Assembly: GCF_040409805.1 (NCBI RefSeq)
Contig: NZ_CP099572.1
Location: 124,001 to 188,000 of the forward strand
Direction: 5' to 3'
DNA: 64,000 nucleotides
From: Polynucleobacter sp. MWH-UH23A
GTDB taxonomy: Bacteria; Pseudomonadota; Gammaproteobacteria; Burkholderiales; Burkholderiaceae
How positions within the stretch are numbered: the first letter of the stretch is position 1; the number at the start of each line of letters is the position of its first letter. This document shows positions 1-8,852 of the stretch, piece after piece. The translations under genes were made by a program, and so were the position numbers. The notes under the pieces were generated by a model. The model worked only from the letters and a program-made list of their open reading frames with translations. It was not told the origin of the DNA and did no database searches.

Positions 1-1
1 A

Positions 2-532
2 AATCAAAAGGCAAAAATGTTTGATCTCTCTCCTTTCGGGGAGACATTGTTTTTAGATATTGATACGGTTGTCTTAGGGCGCTTAGATTTTGGTTTCAAA
101 AAAGCACAACAGTTTGGCTTGGCGGTGTCGATTTGTGAGTCACCATGGGCTAGAAGATACCCTAAAATTTTTTCAGGCGACGAGATTGAATACAACACCG
201 GAGTAATCTTCTTTAATAGGGATTCAAAAGTAGTTTTTGATTGCTGGAAAGAATTATCAACAACGATTGATTCCTCAATTCTTGCTGTAAATGAACAGGG
301 TGTTGGCACAATGCCAGCAAACGATCAGGGCTCATTTGCTTTGGCAATTGAGCAAACTAGATTTAATCCATTTGTTTTGCCATTAAATTGGAATTTTAGA
401 CCTCAGTGGTACCGAAGTTTTTTTGGCCCAATAAAAATTTGGCATGATTACTCTAATCCTCCGCTCTCCTTTAGCGAGCTCAACGCTTATTATTCAAACT
501 CAGATTCAATAATTCAATATCACCAAGGCTAG
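2..532 (+). CDS. Glycosyltransferase (GT-A/DXD type), 5' truncated by window edge
   Basis: The reading frame is open to the window edge, so the gene is probably cut at its 5' end; the first internal ATG is at 17. The visible part carries a DID motif in FLDIDTVVLG, typical of the metal and nucleotide-sugar site of GT-A fold transferases. It also has YNTGVIFF and NDQGSFALAI, patterns seen in GT8/GT32-like enzymes. It probably transfers a sugar from a nucleotide-sugar donor during surface-glycan synthesis, but donor and acceptor cannot be read from the sequence. Another glycosyltransferase follows 10 bases downstream, so the pair is likely the end of a polysaccharide locus. Family confidence is good; specific function is unknown. 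Confidence 0.75.
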   Translation, partial: NQKAKMFDLSPFGETLFLDIDTVVLGRLDFGFKKAQQFGLAVSICESPWARRYPKIFSGDEIEYNTGVIFFNRDSKVVFDCWKELSTTIDSSILAVNEQGVGTMPANDQGSFALAIEQTRFNPFVLPLNWNFRPQWYRSFFGPIKIWHDYSNPPLSFSELNAYYSNSDSIIQYHQG

Positions 533-542
533 ATTTGTTTAC

Positions 543-1439
543 ATGAGAAATTTGCAAATCATTAGCACCCCAGACTCCCTCAACTCAGCACTAGAGACCT
601 GGTTTATTCAAAATGATATTTTTGGTGGGGCATCTTACAGTTTCGGCTTCAACCCTAATATTGTTGGTGAATCTGCGGTGGTTTATCTAGAGCTTAATCA
701 AATTAATGTTGACCTAATCCGCCATATTAAGTCGCTTGGCAATAATATAGTTCTCTATCATATGGGTGGGGAGCGGCTTGATAAAGACATTTCAGCATAT
801 GCGGAGTGTGATCTTGTTATTCGTAACTACTATTTCCCTAGTATTATTAACGATTCTCATATTGGCAAAAAAATCTTGTGGGCACCAAATGGATTTAGAA
901 CAGGCGTTGGCCCAAGGGATAAGAATTCTTTAAAAGTAGCCTCTCAGCGCCAGTCTTTATCTGCATTCCTTGGCTGGATCAATAATGCGGTCTCATATAA
1001 CAATGAGCGCGTAAGTTTTGCAGGCCCAGCAGCTGCTTGTGGTGAGAACTTATATGTAATGCCATCCAATGGATTTGCTGGTGGTTATAACGTAGGCCTG
1101 TATTCTGCAATTATGGAAGACAGCATTTTTGCCCCATGCCCTTCGGGTAACAATCCAGAAACAATTCGTCTTTACGATGCTTTGGAATTAGGATGCATCC
1201 CAATATCTCTACCACATGAATTTTTGTTCAGTAAAGATGCTTTAGCAATGTTTGGTGATGTTCCTTTTCCAATTCTTAGTTCATGGCATGAGTTACCGAA
1301 ATTTCTAGAAGAAATGAAATCAAAGTGCGTTTCCAATCCAAATCAAATCCTTGAACTTCAACATCGTTGTATTGATTGGTGGTCAAATTTTAAGATTGCT
1401 ATGCAGCAAAAGATTGCTGAAAGTATTCAGGCTCTTTAG
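543..1439 (+). CDS. Exostosin-like (GT47-type) glycosyltransferase
   Basis: This 298-residue protein has a C-terminal segment with FAPCPSGNNPETIRLYDALE followed by GCIPI. That arrangement is the nucleotide-sugar binding signature of exostosin-type glycosyltransferases and related bacterial LPS/capsule enzymes. No membrane segment or signal peptide is visible, so it is probably cytoplasmic or peripheral. It follows the preceding glycosyltransferase with a 10-base gap and likely shares its transcript. It ends 2 bases from the end of the convergent transporter gene, with no hairpin between them. By eye the gene is more AT-rich than the dcw genes, which would fit a variable surface-sugar locus. 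The sugar specificity is not known. Confidence 0.75.
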   Translation: MRNLQIISTPDSLNSALETWFIQNDIFGGASYSFGFNPNIVGESAVVYLELNQINVDLIRHIKSLGNNIVLYHMGGERLDKDISAYAECDLVIRNYYFPSIINDSHIGKKILWAPNGFRTGVGPRDKNSLKVASQRQSLSAFLGWINNAVSYNNERVSFAGPAAACGENLYVMPSNGFAGGYNVGLYSAIMEDSIFAPCPSGNNPETIRLYDALELGCIPISLPHEFLFSKDALAMFGDVPFPILSSWHELPKFLEEMKSKCVSNPNQILELQHRCIDWWSNFKIAMQQKIAESIQAL

Positions 1440-1441
1440 TT

Positions 1442-2818
1442 TTACCTAAGAAGGCTGGTACATTTTGTTTCCGGTAAATAGTATGCTGCAATAGTTCCGG
1501 ATAAGCCAAGAAAAATCATTGGATACCAAAGTCCCGCAAGAGAGTTTTCGAAAAATTGGTTTAGCCAAGTAACAATCAAGGGAAGTAGACCTCCAATCCA
1601 GCCAGCAGCGAGGTTATGGGGAAGGGTTGCGGCACTATTTCGATTCCTTGCTGGAAATAATTCAGCCAATATGGCGGTTTGCGGCCCAACAACTAATGCA
1701 AGCATGCTAGATAAAAAGACGAGCACTATTGTTATGCTAATTAGTGAGAGCGATCTTTCATGTGCCAAGAAGTCATCCCCCAAAAAGACTAGCAACTGAA
1801 ATGCTGGATATAACAATATCACCCCCAGAGAAATGCCTGCAAGGATAACGGGTTTTCGCCCGACTTTATCGGACAGCCATCCTGCAAATACGGTAAGTGG
1901 GAGTAAGGCTATTGTAGAAATAATGCTGAGCTTATCGACTAAAGTTGAATCAAGTTTGATTGAAGTTTTGAGAAAGATTGCTGCATAGACTTGAACGCAA
2001 AAAAACAAAATTGCTCCGCTTGAAGAGACGCAAAAAAATAAAAGAAACATTCTTTTGCGAATTTCTCCATCTTTAAAATTGTTTACCAGTTGCGATTGAG
2101 TTTGATCTTGTTTGCTTAGCTCCAAAAACACGGGCGTTTCTTCTAGTGATCTGCGAATATAAAACGCGATCGCCAGGAGTAATAGAGATGTCCAAAACGG
2201 TACTCGCCAGCCCCAGGATTGGAATTCTTCAATGGTGAGCCGGCTTTGGAGTACGGAAATCTGTATTGTCGATGCCAAAATTCCCAGGGGCCCCATGAGT
2301 TGCAAGAAACTTGTTTTAAATCCTCGATTTTCATTACCGGCGTGCTCAGTGAGATAGACGGCCCCACCTCCAATTTCCCCGCCAGCTGATAGCCCTTGAA
2401 ATAATCTAAGGGTCACAAGCAAAATAGGCGCCCAAATGCCAATCTCTGAGTAGGTTGGCAAGAATCCCACACAAACAGTTGCAGCACCCATTAAGCCAAT
2501 CGTGATCATGAAAACGGGTTTACGCCCGATGCGGTCGCCTAAAGAGCCAAATAGGGCGGAACCTATGGGCCTTACCACCATGCCCACACCAAAAGTTGCC
2601 AGGCTGGCTAGAAGGCCTGCATTAGGATCGCTTGATGGAAAAAATAATGGTCCAAAAATGACCGCTAAGCTAGCAAAGGTCAGAAAGTCATACCACTCCA
2701 AAAAGGTGCCAAAGCATGTTGCGATTGCCACCTTTCTATATGAAGATTTTTGCTTAAGCTCTTTGCCTTCCGACTTTTCTAGTGTGGTCAATTTATTCGG
2801 CGTCTGAGGATGATTCAA
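1442..2818 (-). CDS. MFS transporter, metabolite:H+ symporter (MHS/ProP-like) family
   Basis: A 458-residue polytopic membrane protein with about 12 hydrophobic segments. The N-terminal region has EWYDF at residues 41-45 and GDRIGRKP at 94-101, and the second half has DKVGRKP, the duplicated loop motif of the major facilitator superfamily. EWYDF near the first helix is typical of the MHS subfamily, which imports compatible solutes, organic acids or aromatic acids with protons. The substrate cannot be assigned. The chosen ATG overlaps the end of rmuC by 26 bases, so the gene is probably the last of the hemA-prfA-prmC-grxD-rmuC run. It converges on the exostosin-like gene with a 2-base gap. Confidence 0.85.
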   Translation of the reverse strand: MNHPQTPNKLTTLEKSEGKELKQKSSYRKVAIATCFGTFLEWYDFLTFASLAVIFGPLFFPSSDPNAGLLASLATFGVGMVVRPIGSALFGSLGDRIGRKPVFMITIGLMGAATVCVGFLPTYSEIGIWAPILLVTLRLFQGLSAGGEIGGGAVYLTEHAGNENRGFKTSFLQLMGPLGILASTIQISVLQSRLTIEEFQSWGWRVPFWTSLLLLAIAFYIRRSLEETPVFLELSKQDQTQSQLVNNFKDGEIRKRMFLLFFCVSSSGAILFFCVQVYAAIFLKTSIKLDSTLVDKLSIISTIALLPLTVFAGWLSDKVGRKPVILAGISLGVILLYPAFQLLVFLGDDFLAHERSLSLISITIVLVFLSSMLALVVGPQTAILAELFPARNRNSAATLPHNLAAGWIGGLLPLIVTWLNQFFENSLAGLWYPMIFLGLSGTIAAYYLPETKCTSLLR

Positions 2819-4067
2819 TCAATGGTGTAGATAAGTTCTTGGTGGGCTTTACACCTAGTTCACGCACTCTCTCCGCGGAGCGTATTAGATTGCCCTTGCC
2901 CGTTTTAAGCTTATTGAAAGCATCGTGATAACTAGTTTGCGCTTGATCAAGTCGTTGACCTAATTTCTCAAGATCATCTACAAAGCCCACAAATTTGTCA
3001 TAGAGATTGCCACATTGTTTGGCAATCTCTAATGCATTGCGATTCTGATGATCTTGTCTCCAAAGGTGAGCAACAGTTCGTAGGGTTGCCATTAAAGTAC
3101 TTGGGCATACCAATACAATATTTTTTGCTAAAGCCTCTTGGTAGAGATTTGGGACTGTCTTTAAAGCGAGCAAGAAAGCAGGCTCAATAGGAACAAACAT
3201 CAATACAAAATCTACCGAACTAACTCCATATAGTGAGCTGTAGTTCTTGCCTGAGAGCCCTTGAATATGTTGGCGTAAAGATTGAATATGAGCAGCTAGT
3301 TCACGTTCTGCGATATCGACATCCGTTGTTTCAGCATGCTTTGCATAGGCCGTAATAGAGACTTTACTATCTACTACAAGACTTCTTCCCTCTGGCAGCC
3401 TTATTACTACGTCGGGCTGAAGGCGTGATCCATCACTTTGTGTATGGCTATCTTGAACGACGTATTCTTCACCCTTACGAAGGCCAGATGATTCCAGAAT
3501 GGACTCAAGGACGAGCTCACCCCAATTACCTTGAACTTTAGAGTCACCCTTTAGAGCCTGGGTTAAGGAGCGAGTCTCATCAGACATCCTTAAGTTAAGA
3601 TTGGCTAGGCGCTCAATTTCACTTTTGAGGGCATGTCGCTCACGCGCTTCATTGCCATAGGTGTTACTGACCTGCTCTTTGAACTCATTGAGTTTGGTTT
3701 GTAGGGGCTTTAGAAGCGCATCGAGACTGGCGGCGTTTTGTTCGGTAAAACGTTTGGATTTATCTTCTAGGATTTCATTGGCCAGGTTTTTGAATTGATT
3801 GGTGAGTGCTTCTTTAGCTTCATTTAAAGCTTCAATTCGACTTAAACCTTGCTTGCGCTCAGACTCGAGTTCAGCCTCTAGGCGAATTGCATTTTGCAAT
3901 GCTTTATCCCGCTCTACTCTCAAAGCATCGGCTAAGGCTATTCCATCATGATTCTGCAGCTCTAGACGATTTAGATTTGATCGAAGATTAAAGACATAAA
4001 CTAAAAGGCCTGCGCACAATCCTAGTGGCAGGCCAAATAGTAAAAGGGAGGCTAAATCAAAAGTCAC
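2793..4067 (-). CDS. rmuC: DNA recombination protein RmuC
   Basis: This 424-residue protein has an N-terminal hydrophobic segment (about residues 5-27), then a long charged coiled-coil stretch, then the conserved RmuC domain. The domain includes KVQGNWGELVLESILESSGL, VVDSKVSITAY and FVPIEPAFL. RmuC family proteins contain a nuclease-like fold and limit inversions at short inverted repeats in E. coli; the biochemical activity is poorly defined. Length is close to the family norm. It lies 23 bases downstream of grxD and overlaps the transporter that follows, so it is probably co-transcribed with both. Confidence 0.92.
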   Translation of the reverse strand: MTFDLASLLLFGLPLGLCAGLLVYVFNLRSNLNRLELQNHDGIALADALRVERDKALQNAIRLEAELESERKQGLSRIEALNEAKEALTNQFKNLANEILEDKSKRFTEQNAASLDALLKPLQTKLNEFKEQVSNTYGNEARERHALKSEIERLANLNLRMSDETRSLTQALKGDSKVQGNWGELVLESILESSGLRKGEEYVVQDSHTQSDGSRLQPDVVIRLPEGRSLVVDSKVSITAYAKHAETTDVDIAERELAAHIQSLRQHIQGLSGKNYSSLYGVSSVDFVLMFVPIEPAFLLALKTVPNLYQEALAKNIVLVCPSTLMATLRTVAHLWRQDHQNRNALEIAKQCGNLYDKFVGFVDDLEKLGQRLDQAQTSYHDAFNKLKTGKGNLIRSAERVRELGVKPTKNLSTPLIESSSDAE

Positions 4068-4090
4068 GAATTAAAAAATGCAAAAGCAAA

Positions 4091-4399
4091 TTAGGCTTTG
4101 ACGAGTTTTTGTAATTCGCCGGACTGATACATCTCAGTCATGATGTCTGAGCCACCAATGAATTCACCATTGATATAGAGCTGAGGAATCGTTGGCCAAT
4201 TTGCAAATTCCTTAATGCCTTGACGAATCGCAGGATCTTCCAAAACATTCACGGTATGCAACTTCTCAACACCGCTAGCACGAAGAATATTGACAGCATT
4301 TCCGGAGAAACCACATTGTGGAAATTGCGCAGTACCTTTCATAAAAAGTACAACGGGATGGCTGGTAATGATTTCTTTGATTTGAGCTTGGGTATCCAT
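4091..4399 (-). CDS. grxD: Monothiol glutaredoxin (Grx4 type)
   Basis: A 102-residue protein with the CGFS active-site motif at residues 29-32, preceded by VVLFMKGT and followed by the [16 protein letters not shown] glutathione-binding region. CGFS glutaredoxins bind a [2Fe-2S] cluster with glutathione and act in iron-sulfur cluster transfer rather than in dithiol reduction. Size and motif spacing match E. coli GrxD. It sits 96 bases after prmC, with AGGAT a short distance before the ATG. The same order, with prmC and prfA upstream, is common in betaproteobacteria. Confidence 0.95.
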   Translation of the reverse strand: MDTQAQIKEIITSHPVVLFMKGTAQFPQCGFSGNAVNILRASGVEKLHTVNVLEDPAIRQGIKEFANWPTIPQLYINGEFIGGSDIMTEMYQSGELQKLVKA

Positions 4400-4495
4400 A
4401 AATTTATCCTAAAAATGCTTAACTGAAGTGATAACAATTTATCAGTTTCTTGACTCCAATTTTAAGACTTAATCCAAAAAAAGAAAGTCGCTGAT

Positions 4496-5347
4496 TTACT
4501 TCCTAGCTGAAACAACCCTTGGGTGGCTAGCTAAATCGTAATGGATTTGAATATCCCCCAATCCTGCTGCACTCATTAAGCCAGCTACCGCATCAGACTG
4601 ATCATATCCATGCTCCACAGCAATTAGCCCCCCTGATTTGAGGTGTTTAAGGCCTCCCATAATGATTATCTCTAGGCAGCTCAGTCCAGTGGAGTGATCT
4701 GTTAAGGCATCAATGGGTTCAAACCGCAAATCTCCCTGATTTAGGTGCGGATCTTGATTGGCAATGTATGGAGGATTGCTCAAAATGACATCAAATACCT
4801 GATCTTCACTTAAGGCTTCATACCAGCTTCCCTGAGCAAGCTGAACTTGTTTTTCTAACCCTAAATAATTTGCATTCGACTTAGCGATTGAAAGTGCTTC
4901 AGTGGATTGATCTGTAGCAACGACTTGAGTATTGGACGCCTCATTAGCGATAGCGAGGGCAATGGCTCCAGAACCTGTGCCAAGATCCAGAATCTTTGGA
5001 TGCTTTATATTTCCCTCAATGCGCTTGATTTCTTGAAGGGCTATATCAACAAGTAATTCAGTTTCTGGGCGCGGTATTAAGACACCAGGTGCGACTCGAA
5101 GCTCAATCTTATGAAATCCGCGCTTGCCAATAAGGTAGGCAACTGGCTCGCCATTCAGCCTTCTCGATTCAAGAGATTGCCATTCCTCTAAAGCCAATCC
5201 TCTAAGCTCCATTTCATCGCGAGAGACGAGCGTTGAACGAGGTAGCCGAAAATGCTTATCCAGCGCGTATGCCATCAAGATATGAGCCTCATTGCGAGGT
5301 AGTAAGGTACTGCCCAATAAGGATCGCAGACTCAAGTCCCTACTCAT
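4496..5347 (-). CDS. prmC: Peptide chain release factor N5-glutamine methyltransferase
   Basis: The 283-residue protein has the HemK/PrmC layout: an N-terminal helical domain, then a SAM-binding Rossmann fold with DLGTGSGAIALA near residue 121 and the catalytic NPPY at 191-194. PrmC methylates the glutamine of the GGQ motif in release factors 1 and 2, which speeds peptide release. Its substrate gene prfA lies 18 bases upstream on the same strand, the classic hemA-prfA-prmC arrangement. No unusual feature is visible. Confidence 0.96.
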   Translation of the reverse strand: MSRDLSLRSLLGSTLLPRNEAHILMAYALDKHFRLPRSTLVSRDEMELRGLALEEWQSLESRRLNGEPVAYLIGKRGFHKIELRVAPGVLIPRPETELLVDIALQEIKRIEGNIKHPKILDLGTGSGAIALAIANEASNTQVVATDQSTEALSIAKSNANYLGLEKQVQLAQGSWYEALSEDQVFDVILSNPPYIANQDPHLNQGDLRFEPIDALTDHSTGLSCLEIIIMGGLKHLKSGGLIAVEHGYDQSDAVAGLMSAAGLGDIQIHYDLASHPRVVSARK

Positions 5348-5365
5348 AATGGACCTAATAAAAAT

Positions 5366-6445
5366 TTAGTTTTCACCAAGTGCTGCAAGTAGTTCGGCCT
5401 GATGTTCAGATGCAAGCGCATTGCATAAATCATCAATATCACCATCCATCATGGCATCAATCTTATAGAGCGTGAGATTGATGCGGTGATCAGTGATACG
5501 GCCCTGTGGAAAGTTGTAAGTGCGAATACGATCGCTGCGATCGCCAGAACCAATCAATGATTTTCTGGTTTGTGCTTCGAGTTGATGCTTCTCGCGTTCG
5601 CGTGCATCCATGATGCGCGAAACGAGCACTTTCATCGCTTGTTCGCGATTGCGATGTTGACTACGATCATCTTGGCATTCCACCACAGTGCCTGTTGGTA
5701 AGTGGGTAATACGAACCGCTGAATCTGTTTTATTAATATGCTGCCCACCAGCACCAGAGGCTCGGAAGGTGTCGATACGTAATTCAGCGGGATTGATTTT
5801 GACTGCTTCTAGTTCATCTGCTTCTGGCATAACTGCGACAGTGCAAGCCGATGTATGAATACGTCCTTGAGTTTCTGTTTGGGGAACACGTTGTACACGA
5901 TGACCGCCTGATTCAAATTTGAGGCGCGAGTAAACCGATTGACCCACTAAACGAAGAACAACCTCTTTATAGCCACCCAAATCTGACTCTGTAGCGCTGA
6001 CCATCTCTACTTTCCAGCCTTGTCGCTCTGCAAAGCGGGCGTACATCCGCAAAAGATCTGCTGCAAAAAGGGCGCTCTCATCCCCGCCAGTGCCTGCCCG
6101 AATTTCTAAAAAAACGTTACGCTCGTCATTTTCATCTTTGGGTAATAGTAGTTTCTGCAGGCTAGCCTCCAGCTCTTCCATTGTGGCTTGCGCTTGCTTT
6201 TGTTCCTCATCAGCAAAGTCCTTCATTTCTGGATCTTTGCGCATTTCCTCAGCGGCTTGAGCATCGGCCTCCGCTTGTTTGTAAAGGCCAAACTGCTGGA
6301 CCACAGTTGCGATATCTGAATGTTCACGCGTGAGTTTGCGATAGGCATCCATATCTTTGGTTGCCTCTTCTGAGGTTAAAAGGGAGTTGAGTTCGGCTAA
6401 GCGCGTGTCTAGATGTTCCAGCTTAGCCCGCATGCTGGGCTTCAT
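5366..6445 (-). CDS. prfA: Peptide chain release factor 1
   Basis: A 359-residue protein that recognises UAA and UAG stop codons and triggers peptide release. The tripeptide codon-recognition motif is PQT at residues 188-190, in the RF1 context ending [12 protein letters not shown]. The catalytic GGQ is at 233-235 within [18 protein letters not shown]. The N-terminal domain is an extended helical region rich in charged residues. Its start is immediately next to the end of hemA with no gap, so translation is likely coupled. prmC follows and modifies the GGQ glutamine. Confidence 0.97.
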   Translation of the reverse strand: MKPSMRAKLEHLDTRLAELNSLLTSEEATKDMDAYRKLTREHSDIATVVQQFGLYKQAEADAQAAEEMRKDPEMKDFADEEQKQAQATMEELEASLQKLLLPKDENDERNVFLEIRAGTGGDESALFAADLLRMYARFAERQGWKVEMVSATESDLGGYKEVVLRLVGQSVYSRLKFESGGHRVQRVPQTETQGRIHTSACTVAVMPEADELEAVKINPAELRIDTFRASGAGGQHINKTDSAVRITHLPTGTVVECQDDRSQHRNREQAMKVLVSRIMDAREREKHQLEAQTRKSLIGSGDRSDRIRTYNFPQGRITDHRINLTLYKIDAMMDGDIDDLCNALASEHQAELLAALGEN

Positions 6446-7762
6446 CTAATGGTCTTCAGGTTTGGTATGAGAGGCGAATAGTTTGGGTAATAGCTTAATC
6501 AAGGCGTCGCGCTCAGCGCCATTGGAATGCTGTAAGGCATGAAGAGAGCCATGCAAAAATTTATTTGTGAGCCCTTGTGCCATGGCACTTAAAACTTCTT
6601 GTGGATCATCGCCACGCATTAAGCGCTTCATAGCGCGCTCAAGTTCAAGCTGTCTTAAGCGTTCGCCTTGTTGTTGAATATCTTGAATCAAAGGAACCGC
6701 ATTACGTCCTTGCATCCAATGCATAAAGTTTCCGACGCGATCTTCGATGATTGCTTCAGCTTGACTGACAGCAGCTTGTCGTAAATTAGCACCCGTTTGA
6801 ATCATGACTCCAAGATCATCAACTGTATAGAGATACACATCATCGAGCCTGGAGATTTCAGGTTCAAAGTCGCGAGGCACTGCTAAATCAATCATCACCA
6901 TCGGTTTATGGCGACGTTGTTTTAGGGCGCTTTCCACCATACCCAAGCCAATGATAGGTAGTGAGGAGGCGGTGCTGGAAACAATAATGTCGAACTCATG
7001 CAGGCGACCAGGTAGCTCGGATAGCTTGAAGGACTCTGCCTGCACATCTTGTGCTGCGATAGAGTCGGCCAACTCTTGTCCACGCTCAATTGTGCGATTA
7101 GCTATTGCGACATTTTTAGGTTTACGCGCCACAAAGTGTGTAGCGCATAAAGAAATCATTTCGCCTGCGCCAATAAACAGAATTTTTTGCTCAGAAATTT
7201 TTTCAAAAATTCTCTCAGATAGGCGAACAGCTGCTGCCGCCATGGAAATAGAGTGCGCGCCAATTTCTGTAGATCCACGAACTTCTTTGGCAACGGCGAA
7301 TGTTTTCTGAAACAGCTGATTTAAGTAAGTGCCTAATACGCCCGCATCATTTGCGGTGCGCACAGCATCTTTCATTTGACCAAGAATTTGAGTTTCACCA
7401 ATCACCATGGAATCTAAACCGCAGGCCACTCTAAATGCGTGACGAACAGCGTCAGATTGGGGTAGGGAATAAATGTGGGGCTGAAGGCTGCTTGGGGCAA
7501 GTTGCTGAGTTTTTGCAAGCCAATCAAAAGTAGCTTCATGTAGAACATCGGCAGCGTTTGCATCATTGGCTGCGCAATAGACTTCTGTGCGGTTGCAGGT
7601 AGACAAAATGGTTGCTTCAGGCAAGCCAGATTGATTCGCTCCCAGCAAGTGCTGGCGAAGATCGTGCAACGCTTCTTGAAGAAATTCAGGATCAAAGGCG
7701 ACCTTTTCCCGAATGGCGACCGGCGCTGTGTGATGATTGATGCCCAGTGTCAACAACTTCAT
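6446..7762 (-). CDS. hemA: Glutamyl-tRNA reductase
   Basis: This is the first committed enzyme of C5-pathway tetrapyrrole synthesis; it reduces glutamyl-tRNA to glutamate-1-semialdehyde with NADPH. The start is placed at the ATG at 7760-7762 because [20 protein letters not shown] is the conserved N-terminus. The frame stays open 39 codons further upstream, but that stretch does not look like the family and overlaps the divergent gene at 7817. The catalytic cysteine is C56 in STCNRTEVY, followed by [14 protein letters not shown] and a Rossmann NADP domain. Length (438 residues) is typical. It heads the run hemA-prfA-prmC-grxD-rmuC. Confidence 0.95.
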   Translation of the reverse strand: MKLLTLGINHHTAPVAIREKVAFDPEFLQEALHDLRQHLLGANQSGLPEATILSTCNRTEVYCAANDANAADVLHEATFDWLAKTQQLAPSSLQPHIYSLPQSDAVRHAFRVACGLDSMVIGETQILGQMKDAVRTANDAGVLGTYLNQLFQKTFAVAKEVRGSTEIGAHSISMAAAAVRLSERIFEKISEQKILFIGAGEMISLCATHFVARKPKNVAIANRTIERGQELADSIAAQDVQAESFKLSELPGRLHEFDIIVSSTASSLPIIGLGMVESALKQRRHKPMVMIDLAVPRDFEPEISRLDDVYLYTVDDLGVMIQTGANLRQAAVSQAEAIIEDRVGNFMHWMQGRNAVPLIQDIQQQGERLRQLELERAMKRLMRGDDPQEVLSAMAQGLTNKFLHGSLHALQHSNGAERDALIKLLPKLFASHTKPEDH

Positions 7763-7816
7763 AATGGTGATTATAGATTTGATGGCCTCAATCAGGGATA
7801 CAAAAAGGGGGTAAAA

Positions 7817-8083
7817 ATGGGTTTTTTGGCTTTTCTGGTGATCGGGGGTGCCACTGGCTGCGCAGCCTGGATTTTGCATCCAGGAAGCTCAAAAAATCGC
7901 TCTAAGACTGCAAATTTTCGCAATCTAGTGCTTGCCAGTCTTCTTGGCTTTGTGGCGGCTCTAGCAAGCTCTTATTTGGGTCAATACACCCATTTTTTTC
8001 AGTCTGGCCAAATGCTGGAGTGGGCTAGTGCCATTTTGGCTTCATGCACGATTGGCTGCTTGTACACATCCCTAGCCAAATAA
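7817..8083 (+). CDS. Small membrane protein, GlsB/YeaQ/YmgE-like (putative)
   Basis: An 88-residue hydrophobic protein with three likely membrane segments: residues 1-18, about 33-52 and about 66-85. The glycine-rich [18 protein letters not shown] start and overall layout resemble the GlsB/YeaQ/YmgE (transglycosylase-associated) family of small stress-related membrane proteins, but the match is by eye only. I chose the ATG at 7817 because GGGGG lies about 5 bases before it; the frame extends back to 7631 but would run through the start of hemA. The 54-base gap to hemA must hold both divergent promoters. The 3' end overlaps ung by 12 bases tail to tail. Confidence 0.6.
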   Translation: MGFLAFLVIGGATGCAAWILHPGSSKNRSKTANFRNLVLASLLGFVAALASSYLGQYTHFFQSGQMLEWASAILASCTIGCLYTSLAK

Positions 8084-8845
8084 ATTGGCTTGAGCATTAC
8101 TTTCTCTGTTGGCGGAAGTTTTTACCCATTGAATGGGATCTAATTGATGAGCTATTAACCACTCATTGGTTTTTGTGAAGTGTCCACAACTTTCCTGATC
8201 GCCAGGTACTAAAAAAGGTGTATTGGTTTTATAAACACCTAAACCAGAAGGGTGTGAGGATTGCAAAATGAATTGATCATTATTTTGCGAAATCAACGCT
8301 AGCTTCGATTGGGCATGTCCACCCCAAAGCAACCAAACTAACTGCGATTTTTGAGCCGATAGCCTAAATATCAATCGATCAATCAGACTCTTCCAGCCCA
8401 AGTTGGCATGACTTCCAGCCTCACCTAATTTGACGCTAAGAGCAGTATTGAGCAACAAAATCCCTTGCTTTGCCCAGTGATGTAGATCGCCATTAGGTAG
8501 CGCGCCAAACCCTTCAATGCTGAGGGCTTTGCTGATGTTGCGTAGTGAGCTAGGGAACTCTCGCGAGTTTGTTGAGATGTTATTTGGAATTGAAAATGCT
8601 AAGCCTTGTGCAAGACCGGGTGAGTGATATGGATCTTGACCGAGTATGACCACTTTCACTGCGTCAACTGGAGTTAATTCAAGCGCTTTGAAGAAATTGT
8701 GTAGCTCAGGTCGAATACTTTCTAGGTTGTTATGGAGTTCTTTTTTTATGTTGTTCTCAAGCGCTTTCCAGTCGGCCGTATCAAAGTAGTCGCCTAATAA
8801 TGCGCGCCAGTCTTTTGGAATAGCTTCCTTAGAAAAAGAGAACAT
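8072..8845 (-). CDS. ung: Uracil-DNA glycosylase (family 1)
   Basis: The 257-residue enzyme removes uracil from DNA to start base-excision repair. It has the family-1 water-activating motif GQDPYHSPGLAQGLAFSIP with catalytic D71, and the minor-groove loop HPSGL with H198. Both match Ung rather than the MUG or family-4 enzymes. The N-terminus is of usual length. It lies 7 bases downstream of the M61 peptidase gene and is probably the last gene of the ubiH-like-dsbC-M61-ung unit. Its 3' end overlaps the convergent small membrane protein gene by 12 bases. Confidence 0.96.
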   Translation of the reverse strand: MFSFSKEAIPKDWRALLGDYFDTADWKALENNIKKELHNNLESIRPELHNFFKALELTPVDAVKVVILGQDPYHSPGLAQGLAFSIPNNISTNSREFPSSLRNISKALSIEGFGALPNGDLHHWAKQGILLLNTALSVKLGEAGSHANLGWKSLIDRLIFRLSAQKSQLVWLLWGGHAQSKLALISQNNDQFILQSSHPSGLGVYKTNTPFLVPGDQESCGHFTKTNEWLIAHQLDPIQWVKTSANRESNAQANLFG

Positions 8846-8852
8846 CTTTTTG

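Noticed and set aside
7763..7879. 39-codon upstream extension of hemA
   Set aside because: The conserved HemA N-terminus starts at 7762; the extension is unlike the family and lies across the divergent gene's start.
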